Shown in pieces: positions 18,123 to 26,192 of a stretch of 64,000 nt of DNA. Below the pieces are notes generated by a model that searched no databases, was not told where the DNA came from, and saw nothing but the letters and a program-made list of their open reading frames with translations. The position numbers and the translations under genes were made by a program. Origin of the DNA: Nereida sp. MMG025 (GTDB lineage: Bacteria > Pseudomonadota > Alphaproteobacteria > Rhodobacterales > Rhodobacteraceae); assembly GCF_021654165.1 (NCBI RefSeq), contig NZ_JAKFZN010000002.1:177001-241000 (forward strand), written 5' to 3'. The stretch's first letter is position 1; each line of letters begins with the position of its first letter.

Positions 18123-18593
18123 TTGATACGGCTACATTTATGCGTTGTGGGCCGCTTGCGGGCTGGCCCTGAACGCGACCTGATTTCCGACTATACCGAC
18201 CGCTATGAAAAGACGGGCCGCAGCCTTGGGTTGGGCCCGCTTTGTGTGGTGGAAGTGGATGCAAAAGGGGCCGGCCAACAGGCCGAACACGCCCTTTTGA
18301 CGCGGGCCATTCCCAAGGGCGCAACCGTTGTCGTGATGGATGAGCGGGGCAAGGTCATGCCCTCGCCCGTCTTTGCGCAGCGTCTTGGAGACTGGCGCGA
18401 TCAGGGGGTGTCTGACCTGGCTTTTGTGATCGGCGGGGCGGATGGCGTACTGCCTGAAATGCGGGCGGCGGCGGATTTGAAACTGTCGTTCGGCGCGATG
18501 GTCTGGCCCCATATGCTGGCGCGTGTGATGCTGTGCGAACAGATTTACCGCGCTGCATCCATCCTTGCGGGATCGCCCTATCACCGCGCGTAA
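18123..18593 (+). CDS. rlmH: 23S rRNA pseudouridine-1915 N3-methyltransferase
   Basis: A 156-residue SPOUT methyltransferase that methylates pseudouridine 1915 in helix 69 of 23S rRNA. Diagnostic segments are VVVMDERGKVMPSPVFAQRL, LAFVIGGADGVLPEMR (the knot that binds S-adenosylmethionine) and the C-terminal REQI-like CEQIYRAASILAGSPYHRA with the terminal YHR. The start is TTG (MIRLHLCVVGRL), since no ATG or GTG gives the full first strand; it lies 4 bases after rsfS, so the two are co-translated. Confidence 0.95.
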   Translation: MIRLHLCVVGRLRAGPERDLISDYTDRYEKTGRSLGLGPLCVVEVDAKGAGQQAEHALLTRAIPKGATVVVMDERGKVMPSPVFAQRLGDWRDQGVSDLAFVIGGADGVLPEMRAAADLKLSFGAMVWPHMLARVMLCEQIYRAASILAGSPYHRA

Positions 18594-18795
18594 CCACTGC
18601 CGCGAATCCCCCCAAATGGCCCGTCATCCGATGTATGGCCTAGCGTCTGCTCACGGTATGGCAGAGCGTATGACAACAAAAACAGTCAGGTATTCGGCGG
18701 ACATACGCGACTTTATTTAAGAAAGAATGAAGAGGCTGACCCGCGGCTTTGTGCAACGCCTAGATCACTGTGCGGGATGATGGTAAGCAGAGTGC

Positions 18796-19074
18796 ATGGA
18801 AAATTCAGTTCAGATTCATGGCGATCGCCTCAAAGCCATCCGCAAGGGGCGCAAAATTGGCCGACCGAAACTTGCAAAACGCGTTGGCCTGACCGAGCGC
18901 AAGCTGACCGCCCTTGAGACCCAGACATTGGCGGCCCTTCCAATGGCCACAGTCACGAAGCTGGCCGATGCATTGCAAGTGCCCGAACCGACGCTGACAG
19001 GCGACCTACCGGTATCACAAGACGATCTGACCCCCGCCGCCAAGCCCACCTGCACCAGCGGGTGCTGCGGCTGA
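18796..19074 (+). CDS. Small HTH protein with Cys-rich tail
   Basis: A 92-residue protein. Residues 8-65 form a Cro/C1-type helix-turn-helix (GDRLKAIRKGRKIGRPKLAK; VTKLADALQVPEPTLTGDLP). The last ten residues are PTCTSGCCG with three Cys, an unusual tail for such a regulator that might bind metal or sense redox state. It lies convergent to the large membrane protein gene, 19 bases from its end, in an accessory patch between rlmH and the asparaginase gene. Confidence 0.7.
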   Translation: MENSVQIHGDRLKAIRKGRKIGRPKLAKRVGLTERKLTALETQTLAALPMATVTKLADALQVPEPTLTGDLPVSQDDLTPAAKPTCTSGCCG

Positions 19075-19093
19075 AGTAATTTTCTGAGAACCG

Positions 19094-20461
19094 TCAATTT
19101 CGACCAAGTTGTTTTGCCAGGATTGCGGCTGCAGATATATCGATGCCTTGTTCATCGTCGCGGATAATTCCGTCTTGGGTCGGCCTGAACAAGGAGGCCA
19201 AGACAATCGCTTCGTTGTCAGCGCCAACGTCCTCGTCTTGTTTGAGCGCAAGGAAGGTCTCTGCGAACGCTTTCTTTTCGCTTGCATCAAGCGCGAGGTG
19301 ACGTTCGCTGAGATACACTTTGTATTGCAGACGGATGGTCCAAAGAAGCAATGAAAAAATGGTCAGAATGCCTGCGATCGTCAGGGGACCTTTTGCAGAA
19401 AATTCGCGTGTACAATCCGCGGAACCTTCTGGAAAGCAAACAATAGTAAAGAAGCTTTCTGCAATGTAGTCGCCAAATTCAAAAGGAATGGCAGCCCCTA
19501 TAGTGACCGCGAAAACCGTCAAGACAAAGAAACAGAATAGCGCAATCCGAGAATTGCATTTGTGAGCTCGTTCCCGATCACTCCAAAGTCTCACGGGCGC
19601 TTTCAACCTGAGTTGCGTGTAGAAAAGCTCTTTCAATTCCTCAAACTCGGCTTGCCGTTTTGCTTGCTTTTCCTTGTTCACCGTATCAATTGCGTTCAAC
19701 CGCTTTTCGGCCTTCGCAAAGCGATCATCGACTTCGGACTGCAGATTGGACACATAGTCAGAGTTTTGGGTGCGGCGGTGTTTTTCCCGACGCACCAGAA
19801 TATCTTGGACCCGATCGAAATTATTGTTCCACGCGTCAAGTGTTGCGCCTGCTTCGGCTTCCAGATTTTGTGTGCTGCCTTGGGCCTTTTTTATTTCCGC
19901 GGCCAGACCTTCCAGATGGGTTTCCGCCATACGGTGTGTTGCCGCGATTTTTTGTGATGACGCTTTGCTATACGGCAAGGCCGCGCAGGCACGCGCCGCT
20001 AGGATAAGTTGTTCGCCGCGTGAGACCTCCTCTGCACCACGGTTTGAACGCACCTCAGCTTTCCAGTGCGTAGTCAGAAACCACGCCATAACAGCGATGG
20101 CTTCATCGGCCTGATTGTTTGTAAGTAGGCCCAATATCAGTTGACCTTCGAGGGAGGTCGATGGAGGCGGCAAAAATGTCAGGCCTTGTCGCCATAATGA
20201 GTCCCAACGGAATTCTTGGCCGTCGATTTGCCCGATGATCCGAGGGAAAACGTCTGCCAAAAACGAAAGTTCATACTGACCAGACCCATAGGTACTCAGC
20301 TTTAGATTGTTGTATTTCTCAAAATCCAAAGATGTCAGCGCCTGCCAGCTTTGCTGCTCTTCTAGCAGGTATTTTTTTGCTGATGCCAGATTTGCAAATT
20401 CTGGAGTCGGGTAATTATTCTCGTACGGGATTGAATACTGTTCGGTCATCTTGCCGTCCAT
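19094..20461 (-). CDS. Coiled-coil two-helix membrane protein (DUF6161-like)
   Basis: A 455-residue protein. Residues 1-180 are soluble; about 185-290 form a long charged coiled coil (SNLQSEVDDRFAKAEKRLNA and flanks). Two membrane segments follow near 305-327 and 363-385, separated by a loop with two Cys. The C-terminus (about 390-455) contains YKVYLSERHLALDASEKKAF and EAIVLASLFRPTQDGIIRDD, which I associate with the DUF6161 type of accessory membrane protein. The function is unknown. Base composition is AT-richer than neighbouring core genes, suggesting transfer. The start could also be at 20449. Confidence 0.6.
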   Translation of the reverse strand: MDGKMTEQYSIPYENNYPTPEFANLASAKKYLLEEQQSWQALTSLDFEKYNNLKLSTYGSGQYELSFLADVFPRIIGQIDGQEFRWDSLWRQGLTFLPPPSTSLEGQLILGLLTNNQADEAIAVMAWFLTTHWKAEVRSNRGAEEVSRGEQLILAARACAALPYSKASSQKIAATHRMAETHLEGLAAEIKKAQGSTQNLEAEAGATLDAWNNNFDRVQDILVRREKHRRTQNSDYVSNLQSEVDDRFAKAEKRLNAIDTVNKEKQAKRQAEFEELKELFYTQLRLKAPVRLWSDRERAHKCNSRIALFCFFVLTVFAVTIGAAIPFEFGDYIAESFFTIVCFPEGSADCTREFSAKGPLTIAGILTIFSLLLWTIRLQYKVYLSERHLALDASEKKAFAETFLALKQDEDVGADNEAIVLASLFRPTQDGIIRDDEQGIDISAAAILAKQLGRN

Positions 20462-20518
20462 AGGTGAGCATTTCTATGCACTACTTATGGTTGATTGCTT
20501 TGTGGTTTGAAAGCCAAA

Positions 20519-21505
20519 CTACCCCACAAACCCCGCGGCTGTTTTCGAGGTGCCCACGACTGTGCCGCGCCAGTTTGTCATGTCGCCGCCCAAGCGTTTC
20601 AGGGCGGCGGGGTGGTTGGCGTCGAGCGCGCCCAGATGGATGAGCAGAGCGGTGATGGCGGCCTCGGCGCCGCGGGTGCCGCCGTCGATCACCTTGAGCG
20701 CGATGCCTTTGCGTTGCTCTGGCAGGATGGCGACGAACACGGCTTCGGCCCCTGTTTTGATCGCGACCTTGCCGCCCATGGCGCGCATCAGTTCGGTGCA
20801 GGCGCGGGTTTCGCCAGCGACAAGTTCGGGGAAGGTCATCATGGCTTCGCGCAGTTTGACCATGGCGTTGCTGCGTGTGCTGGTGTCATTGGCCACGGCA
20901 AAGGACGACATCGCGCGGGCCAGCCCGTGGACGGTGGTGGCAAAGTTGGGCGCGCTGCATCCGTCGATGCCGTAGGTGGGGCTGGTTTCTTCGGTCACTT
21001 CTTCGAAGGCCTGTTTGCAGGCCTGTTGCACGGGGTGGTCCAGAAGCTCGTAATCGGCGCCACCGCCCAGATGTTTGTTGAGCGTCAGGAAGCCCGCATG
21101 TTTGCCAGAGCAGTTGTTGTGGATTTGGCATGGGCTTTCGTCGGACTTGTGAAGGCGTTTCAATTCCGGTTCGTCCGCAGGGGTCTGGACACCGCAGCGC
21201 AAGTCGCTTTCGGCCAGCCCCAGATCCGACAGCCACCCAGCAACGCGGTTGGTGTGGATCGCGGCCCCTTGGTGCGAGGCACATGACAGCGCCAGTTGTT
21301 CGGTGGTCAGATGCGCCCCTGCCCCGCTTTCCAAGAGCGGCAGGGCCTGCACCATTTTGCACGACGAGCGCGGGAAGATCACGGCCGACGGATCGCCCCA
21401 GGCGGCTTCGATATCGCCGTTTTCATCGCAGATCACAGCATGGCCCAGATGCAGGCTTTCCAACAGATCGTTGCGCCAGAGTTCAATCAGGGGGGCTGCT
21501 GTCAT
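20519..21505 (-). CDS. Asparaginase of the Rhizobium etli type
   Basis: A 328-residue amidohydrolase of the asparaginase II family found in rhizobia and actinobacteria, unrelated to the E. coli enzymes. It hydrolyses L-asparagine to aspartate and ammonia. Diagnostic segments are FPRSSCKMVQALPLLESGA with the catalytic Ser-x-x-Lys near residues 47-51, LALSCASHQGAAIHT near 71-85, HNNCSGKHAGFL near 130-141, and YGIDGCSAPNFA near 180-191. The Cys residues in these segments belong to the conserved Zn-binding active site. The gene is single and cytoplasmic. Confidence 0.9.
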   Translation of the reverse strand: MTAAPLIELWRNDLLESLHLGHAVICDENGDIEAAWGDPSAVIFPRSSCKMVQALPLLESGAGAHLTTEQLALSCASHQGAAIHTNRVAGWLSDLGLAESDLRCGVQTPADEPELKRLHKSDESPCQIHNNCSGKHAGFLTLNKHLGGGADYELLDHPVQQACKQAFEEVTEETSPTYGIDGCSAPNFATTVHGLARAMSSFAVANDTSTRSNAMVKLREAMMTFPELVAGETRACTELMRAMGGKVAIKTGAEAVFVAILPEQRKGIALKVIDGGTRGAEAAITALLIHLGALDANHPAALKRLGGDMTNWRGTVVGTSKTAAGFVG

Positions 21506-21683
21506 GATTGTGAGACCTTTTGAGGCGGTTTTCCGCGTAAATGAGGGGTCAAAGGGCTTTTCCCGTTGACCCGATTCAGGCTAATGTCCACCCATCGAGA
21601 TGAAAAGTGGCTTTCTTGAAACGACCCGATACAACAGGGCGCGAGGGGCCGACAGAGGCAAGGACAGCTTGGAGGCTGTAAAT

Positions 21684-22208
21684 ATGATTTCAAAACTGAC
21701 CACAGGTCTGGCAGCGTTGGCCATGATGACGGGCGCGGCATTTGCGCAGCAACAGTCGACCAACCAAGTTGCGGCCAAGACCGACTGGAGCGTTTTCGTT
21801 GAAAGCAACCCGACAGAATGTTGGGCGGTAAGCGCCCCAAAGGAAACAGTGAACACCCGCGACGGGCGGGTTGTGGCCGTGCGCCGCGGCGATATTTTGC
21901 TGTTCACCTTCTATCGTCCCGGCGCGAATGTGCGCGGGCAGTTGACCTTTACGGGCGGCTATCCCTTTGCCAGCGGATCGACGGTGAACATGAACATCGG
22001 TGGCAATGAATATGAGCTGTTCACCGATGGGGAATGGGCGTGGCCTGCCACCCCTGATGATGATGCCAAGATTGTGGCGGCGATGAAGCGTGGTGCTTCG
22101 GCGGTGCTGACGGCGCGGTCGGGCCGCGGGACGGTCACCAAAGATACCTTCAGCCTGCTAGGATATACTGCGGCGGTCGATGATGCCGCCAAGCGGTGTT
22201 CGGGCTGA
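21684..22208 (+). CDS. IalB-family exported protein
   Basis: A 174-residue protein with a signal peptide (ISKLTTGLAALAMMTGAAFA) cleaved before QQQSTNQ. The mature part is an invasion-associated locus B domain: DWSVFVESNPTECWAVSAPK, LLFTFYRPGANVRGQLTFTG, FASGSTVNMNIGGNEYELFT, VLTARSGRGTVTKDTFSLLG, and a closing Cys near the C-terminus. Two Cys probably form a disulfide in the periplasm. In Bartonella IalB supports entry into erythrocytes, but in free-living alphaproteobacteria the role is unknown. The ATG at 21684 is preferred to an in-frame ATG 84 bases upstream because it begins the signal peptide. Confidence 0.85.
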   Translation: MISKLTTGLAALAMMTGAAFAQQQSTNQVAAKTDWSVFVESNPTECWAVSAPKETVNTRDGRVVAVRRGDILLFTFYRPGANVRGQLTFTGGYPFASGSTVNMNIGGNEYELFTDGEWAWPATPDDDAKIVAAMKRGASAVLTARSGRGTVTKDTFSLLGYTAAVDDAAKRCSG

Positions 22209-22234
22209 TAAGGCCGACAGTTGGATTTGCGAAC

Positions 22235-22266
22235 CCCGCCCCCACCATGTGAGGGCGGGTTTTTCT
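22235..22266. terminator. Bidirectional intrinsic terminator
   Basis: CCCGCCC (22235-22241) and GGGCGGG (22253-22259) form the stem, followed on the plus strand by TTTTTC. It lies between the convergent IalB-like and dehydrogenase genes, overlapping the region just before the latter's stop. Confidence 0.85.
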
Positions 22267-23136
22267 TTAGCCGAACTGTTGCAAGCGTTTGAAGAGCGAT
22301 GAGGTATCCCACCGCCCGCCGCCCATTTTCTGAACATCTTTATAGAATTGATCGACAAGGGCGGTGACGGGCAGGCTTGCGCCGTTTTCTTCGGCGGTGG
22401 ACAGGCAGATATCGAGATCCTTGCGCACCCAATCGACCGCAAAGCCGTGATCATACTCATCGGCCAGCATGGTTTTGTGACGGTTGACCATTTGCCAGCT
22501 TCCCGCGGCGCCTTGGCTGATCACCTCGACCACGGCTTCGCCATCAAGGCCTGCCTTATCTGCAAAGTGCAACGCTTCGGACAGGCCTTGCAGCAGGCCC
22601 ACGATGGCGATTTGGTTGCACATTTTGGTCATCTGGCCAGCGCCGCTTTCGCCCAGGCGGCGGCACAGCTTGGCATAGGTGTTCATCACGGGTTCTGCTG
22701 TGTCATAGGCGGCCTGATCGCCGCCACACATGATGGACAGCTGCGCGTTTTCGGCGCCTGCCTGACCGCCTGATATGGGTGCGTCGACAAAGTTGAAGCC
22801 GCCGTCTTTAGCCGCCGCATAAAGCTCGGCCGTGACTTTGGCCGATACGGTGGTGTGGTCCACGAATATCGCGCCGTCTTTCATCGCTGCAAACGCGCCA
22901 TCCGCGCCTGTGCAGACCATGCGCAGATCGTCATCGTTGCCCACGCAGGCCATAACCATATCCGCACCATCGGCGGCTGCGGCAGGGGTTTTTCCCAGTG
23001 CGCCACCGTGTTCGGCCACCCAAGCGTCGGCCTTGGACGTGGTGCGATTGTAGACGGTGACGTCATGTCCTGCCTTTTGCAGATGCCCTGCCATCGGGTA
23101 GCCCATGACACCCAAGCCTAGAAATGCGATTTTCAT
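22267..23136 (-). CDS. 3-hydroxyisobutyrate dehydrogenase-family oxidoreductase
   Basis: A 289-residue beta-hydroxyacid dehydrogenase. The N-terminal Rossmann motif is [20 protein letters not shown], with NRT after strand 2 suggesting NADP preference. The substrate motif [20 protein letters not shown] lies near residues 118-137, and the catalytic Lys is in [11 protein letters not shown] near 166-176. Members act on 3-hydroxyisobutyrate in valine breakdown or on tartronate semialdehyde; which applies is unclear. The ATG at 23136 has GAGGGAC upstream; another ATG five codons earlier is possible. The gene is divergent from rlmN. Confidence 0.9.
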   Translation of the reverse strand: MKIAFLGLGVMGYPMAGHLQKAGHDVTVYNRTTSKADAWVAEHGGALGKTPAAAADGADMVMACVGNDDDLRMVCTGADGAFAAMKDGAIFVDHTTVSAKVTAELYAAAKDGGFNFVDAPISGGQAGAENAQLSIMCGGDQAAYDTAEPVMNTYAKLCRRLGESGAGQMTKMCNQIAIVGLLQGLSEALHFADKAGLDGEAVVEVISQGAAGSWQMVNRHKTMLADEYDHGFAVDWVRKDLDICLSTAEENGASLPVTALVDQFYKDVQKMGGGRWDTSSLFKRLQQFG

Positions 23137-23253
23137 ATGTCCGTCCCTCATGTTGCTTTGCGCAAAGAGGTAGTGCAGTGCCATGGCTTTTGCAATTTGC
23201 GCAGAATCCCATATATGACGGGCTTCAACCCGCGAACCGATAAGAGGCACGCC

Positions 23254-24426
23254 ATGGCCGATGCTCCGATTACCCAAGATGTGATGACGATCCCGCGCAA
23301 GCTGCCTGATGGGCCGCAAAACCTTGTGGGGCTGACCCGCGCGGCGATGCGCGATGCGCTGATTGCAGCGGGCACGCCTGAAAAGCAGGCGAAGATGCGT
23401 GTGGGGCAAATCTGGCAATGGATTTACCAATGGGGCGTGCGCGATTTCGAGGCGATGACAAATCTGTCGAAAGCCTATCGCGCAGAACTGGCCGAAAAAT
23501 TTGTGATCGAGGTGCCAGAGGTGGTGACGCGGCAAGTCAGCACTGATGGCACGCGCAAGTATCTAGTGCGGATTGCAGGCGGCCATGAGGTTGAGGTGGT
23601 GTATATCCCCGAAACGGATCGGGGCACCTTGTGCATTTCCAGCCAAGTGGGCTGCACGCTGACCTGTTCGTTTTGTCATACTGGCACCCAAAAGCTGGTG
23701 CGCAACCTGACGCCCGCCGAGATTATCGGGCAGGTCATGGTTGCGCGGGATGATCTGGGCGAATGGCCCGAACAAGGCGCGCCCAAAAATGAGGTGCGGC
23801 TGCTGTCGAACATCGTGCTGATGGGCATGGGCGAGCCGCTGTATAATTTTGAAGGCGTGCGCGATGCGATGAAGATCGCGATGGACCCCGAGGGGATTCA
23901 ACTGTCACGCCGCCGCATTACCCTGTCGACCAGCGGTGTGGTGCCAGAGATTGCCCGCACGGCCCAGGAAATCGGATGCCAGTTGGCGGTGTCTTTCCAT
24001 GCCACCACGGATGAGGTGCGCGACAAGCTGGTGCCGATCAACAAACGCTGGAATATCGAAGCGCTGCTGGATGCGCTGCGTGCTTATCCCAAGGCCAGCA
24101 ATTCAGAGCGGATCACCTTTGAATATGTGATGTTGAAGGGTGTGAACGATACCGACGAGGACGCGCGGCGGCTGGTGAAGCTGATCGAGGGCATCCCCGC
24201 CAAAATCAACCTGATCCCGTTTAACGAATGGCCCGGCGCGCCCTATGAGCGATCATCGAACAACCGCATCCGCGCCTTTGCCGATATTATTTACAAGGCA
24301 GGCTATGCCACGCCGATCCGCACCCCGCGTGGCGAGGACATCATGGCGGCTTGTGGACAGTTGAAATCGGCCACCGAACGCGCACGCAAATCGCGCAAGC
24401 AGATCGAGGCGGAGTTGGGCCGCTGA
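23254..24426 (+). CDS. rlmN: Dual-specificity 23S rRNA/tRNA methyltransferase RlmN
   Basis: A 390-residue radical SAM enzyme that methylates C2 of adenosine 2503 in 23S rRNA and adenosine 37 in some tRNAs. The radical SAM cluster motif is CTLTCSFC near residues 136-143. [35 protein letters not shown] and the end [13 protein letters not shown], holding the methyl-carrying Cys, are all diagnostic. ATG 23254 follows AAGAGG and gives [17 protein letters not shown]; an in-frame extension upstream is not supported. It is the last core gene before accessory patch 2. Confidence 0.97.
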   Translation: MADAPITQDVMTIPRKLPDGPQNLVGLTRAAMRDALIAAGTPEKQAKMRVGQIWQWIYQWGVRDFEAMTNLSKAYRAELAEKFVIEVPEVVTRQVSTDGTRKYLVRIAGGHEVEVVYIPETDRGTLCISSQVGCTLTCSFCHTGTQKLVRNLTPAEIIGQVMVARDDLGEWPEQGAPKNEVRLLSNIVLMGMGEPLYNFEGVRDAMKIAMDPEGIQLSRRRITLSTSGVVPEIARTAQEIGCQLAVSFHATTDEVRDKLVPINKRWNIEALLDALRAYPKASNSERITFEYVMLKGVNDTDEDARRLVKLIEGIPAKINLIPFNEWPGAPYERSSNNRIRAFADIIYKAGYATPIRTPRGEDIMAACGQLKSATERARKSRKQIEAELGR

Positions 24427-24427
24427 A

Positions 24428-24442
24428 TTAACCCTTTCTTAA
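24428..24442 (+). promoter_or_regulatory. CtrA-type box TTAA-N7-TTAA
   Basis: TTAACCCTTTCTTAA is a perfect match to the TTAA-N7-TTAA recognition sequence of the cell-cycle regulator CtrA. It begins right after the rlmN stop, 41 bases before the start of the 80-residue protein gene, so it could drive or repress that gene. Site function is inferred. Confidence 0.55.
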
Positions 24443-24483
24443 GCAATTCGTCTGATAACGTTTTCAACCAAGGGTAGAAGGCG

Positions 24484-24726
24484 ATGACGATGATTGATGC
24501 TGTGGAGTTGGTAACAAAGAAGGGTAGCCCGAATTTGGCATCAGCATTGAATGCTTCCGAACATACAACTGATCACGGAACAATTCTTGTTCTCAATCAG
24601 CCCGAATTAATTGACGATGTTATATCAAAAATAACGTCACTGGGTCTGGTCACCGCAGGCACTTCACAAAGGTCATATGGCCTCAACGGGGGCACATATT
24701 CTATCCTATGTGTGGCCAACCCGTAA
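24484..24726 (+). CDS. Hypothetical 80-residue protein
   Basis: A small soluble protein without membrane segment or recognised domain. It has a possible ferredoxin-like alternation (GTILVLNQPELIDDVISKIT followed by a GTSQRSYGLNGGTYSILCVA strand region). Codon use is less GC-rich than in rlmN or dapF. A CtrA-type box lies 41 bases upstream. The stop ends exactly one base before the stop of the convergent STING-like gene, so it is packed against the accessory cassette and may belong to it, but nothing shows a shared role. Confidence 0.6.
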   Translation: MTMIDAVELVTKKGSPNLASALNASEHTTDHGTILVLNQPELIDDVISKITSLGLVTAGTSQRSYGLNGGTYSILCVANP

Positions 24727-25791
24727 TCAATCAAACGGGTACTTTACGTTCAATCGATCTGCAAATTCTTGGATCGTGATGAACTTGATTTGCCTTGCAA
24801 AAAGTGTCTTGCTGTTTGACGCGATTTCATCTTCAAGCACTTCTCTAAAAAACCTAACCAGACGGGATGCAACCCTCTTACGTGTAAGCTCTATCTTCTC
24901 ACCGCTGACATTCGATCTGGTTCGGGACCGCCCTTTCGCCACACGCACCAACCGCGGTGATTCATCAAGCGCACCAACGGTACGCGGATAGTCATAGATT
25001 ACACCATCAATGAAAAGTCCCGAAACTTTGCGTTCTTTGCCTGCAACGTCGATATCCCACTTTTCTTCTTTGAGCTTCTCACCACGGTTCCATTCTCGCG
25101 TAATTCGACCGATATCAGCCATGTCACCGTTGATATCGAAGTCCTCTGACGGCTCAATAATTGCAAATTCCTTAATGTTTAACTCCGGATATTTGTTTTT
25201 CACACCACCAGATGTATCAGCGATAGCGCGCACCATGTTCGTAAAATAACCACGTGCAATTGTTGCGGCACCTGCGGCTTCTACCAAAGGCGCGGAATAG
25301 AATTTGCTAATCGGGTTTTGTGTGAAATCCTGATCGTCATTCTCATTCAAAAAATCCGTAAACGCTTGGTCTAGTGCCGTTCGGACCTGCTCTTTCGAAA
25401 AGTCATCTAGACCAAAAATCTTAGATCCTTGCAGATAAAACGGAATGCCTTCTTCGCGCTGCTTTTCCAAATCGAGGATAATCACAGGTGTGCCAAGAGC
25501 GTGAAAATAGGCCAATTCATACATCACACTTGGCGAACGGCCAGAGATATCAGCGATACCAATATCTGCACCATCGATCTGATTGAACACATACTCGATG
25601 ATGTCAGAAGACCCTCTTAGCGGCGAATATACGTCAACGATTTGACGTTCATCAAACATCTGAGGAAGTAATTCATTGGCCACCTCTTCGATGACAGTCA
25701 TGTGTTGCGATGTTGGCGTACCGGGTTCGCCCGGATTGTCCTTCCCCTTGCCCATTGGGCCGATAATGAAGACTTGAAAAGGATCGCTCAC
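24727..25791 (-). CDS. Deoxyribosyltransferase/TIR-like protein with STING-like C-terminus
   Basis: A 354-residue protein from GTG 25791, which overlaps the upstream stop (GTGA); the ATG at 25914 would lie deep in the preceding gene. Residues 5-110 have the nucleoside 2-deoxyribosyltransferase/TIR-like fold: FQVFIIGPMG at 5-14, ADIGIADISGRSPSVMYEL at 75-93 with Asp81 and likely catalytic Glu92, then TPVIIL. Residues about 160-350 follow the order of STING elements: helix AATIARGYFTNMVRAIAD, strand KEFAIIEP, strands around VSGLFIDGVIYDYPRTV and RLVRVAKG, and a late amphipathic helix RLVRFFREVLEDE. Family knowledge: bacterial STING fused to TIR destroys NAD+ after binding cyclic dinucleotides. 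The STING call is by eye and uncertain. Confidence 0.5.
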   Translation of the reverse strand: MSDPFQVFIIGPMGKGKDNPGEPGTPTSQHMTVIEEVANELLPQMFDERQIVDVYSPLRGSSDIIEYVFNQIDGADIGIADISGRSPSVMYELAYFHALGTPVIILDLEKQREEGIPFYLQGSKIFGLDDFSKEQVRTALDQAFTDFLNENDDQDFTQNPISKFYSAPLVEAAGAATIARGYFTNMVRAIADTSGGVKNKYPELNIKEFAIIEPSEDFDINGDMADIGRITREWNRGEKLKEEKWDIDVAGKERKVSGLFIDGVIYDYPRTVGALDESPRLVRVAKGRSRTRSNVSGEKIELTRKRVASRLVRFFREVLEDEIASNSKTLFARQIKFITIQEFADRLNVKYPFD

Positions 25792-26192
25792 GACCAAAAC
25801 CCCCAATTCGTCCAGATAAGATACGCTGTCGCCAACCCACCTAAGGTAATCGGAACTGCTTTTTCCAAGCGGGTTAAGCCGAATAGCTTTCCTGTTTTTG
25901 GAGTTAAGCCCCATTCCTTGGTGAAAGGGGCAAATTCAAGCTGCTTTTCCAGCTCGACTATGACTTCGAACTTAATGCGCGCCAGTTGCCTATACTTCCA
26001 GATTGTTGCGAACCATATCAGGGAGATGAAGACCACCATTGAGGCCGCGAGCCACAACGGAAAACTCTCAAAAGACGAGCTTGCAGTGACAATGGCTAAA
26101 CTGAGAGACAGATACGCTTGATTGGCGGTTTGCCTTTTGCCCTCGGAAAGCATCGCTGCATCGACGTAGGTCTCATAAATGTCAGTTAGCAT
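25788..26192 (-). CDS. Small membrane protein, RipA-like
   Basis: A 134-residue protein from ATG 26192, which has GGGAGA just upstream and overlaps the preceding gene by 11 bases; an earlier ATG at 26234 lacks support. Residues 20-24 are RQTAN, then two hydrophobic segments (about 26-41 and 44-65), YRQLARIKFEVIVELEKQLE near 67-86, a P-F-x2-EW element near 90, and a C-terminal hydrophobic stretch (about 113-130). This order matches what I know as the RipA-like oligomeric membrane proteins. It probably forms an inner-membrane complex and may be a partner or effector of the STING-like protein encoded next. Confidence 0.6.
   Translation of the reverse strand: MLTDIYETYVDAAMLSEGKRQTANQAYLSLSLAIVTASSSFESFPLWLAASMVVFISLIWFATIWKYRQLARIKFEVIVELEKQLEFAPFTKEWGLTPKTGKLFGLTRLEKAVPITLGGLATAYLIWTNWGFWS

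Noticed and set aside
24727-25791. CBASS operon with its own CD-NTase
   Set aside because: No gene in 24.4-26.7 kb has the nucleotidyltransferase GS-x-DxD pattern, and the only unknown gene is too short. The cassette is reported as STING-like without a cyclase.
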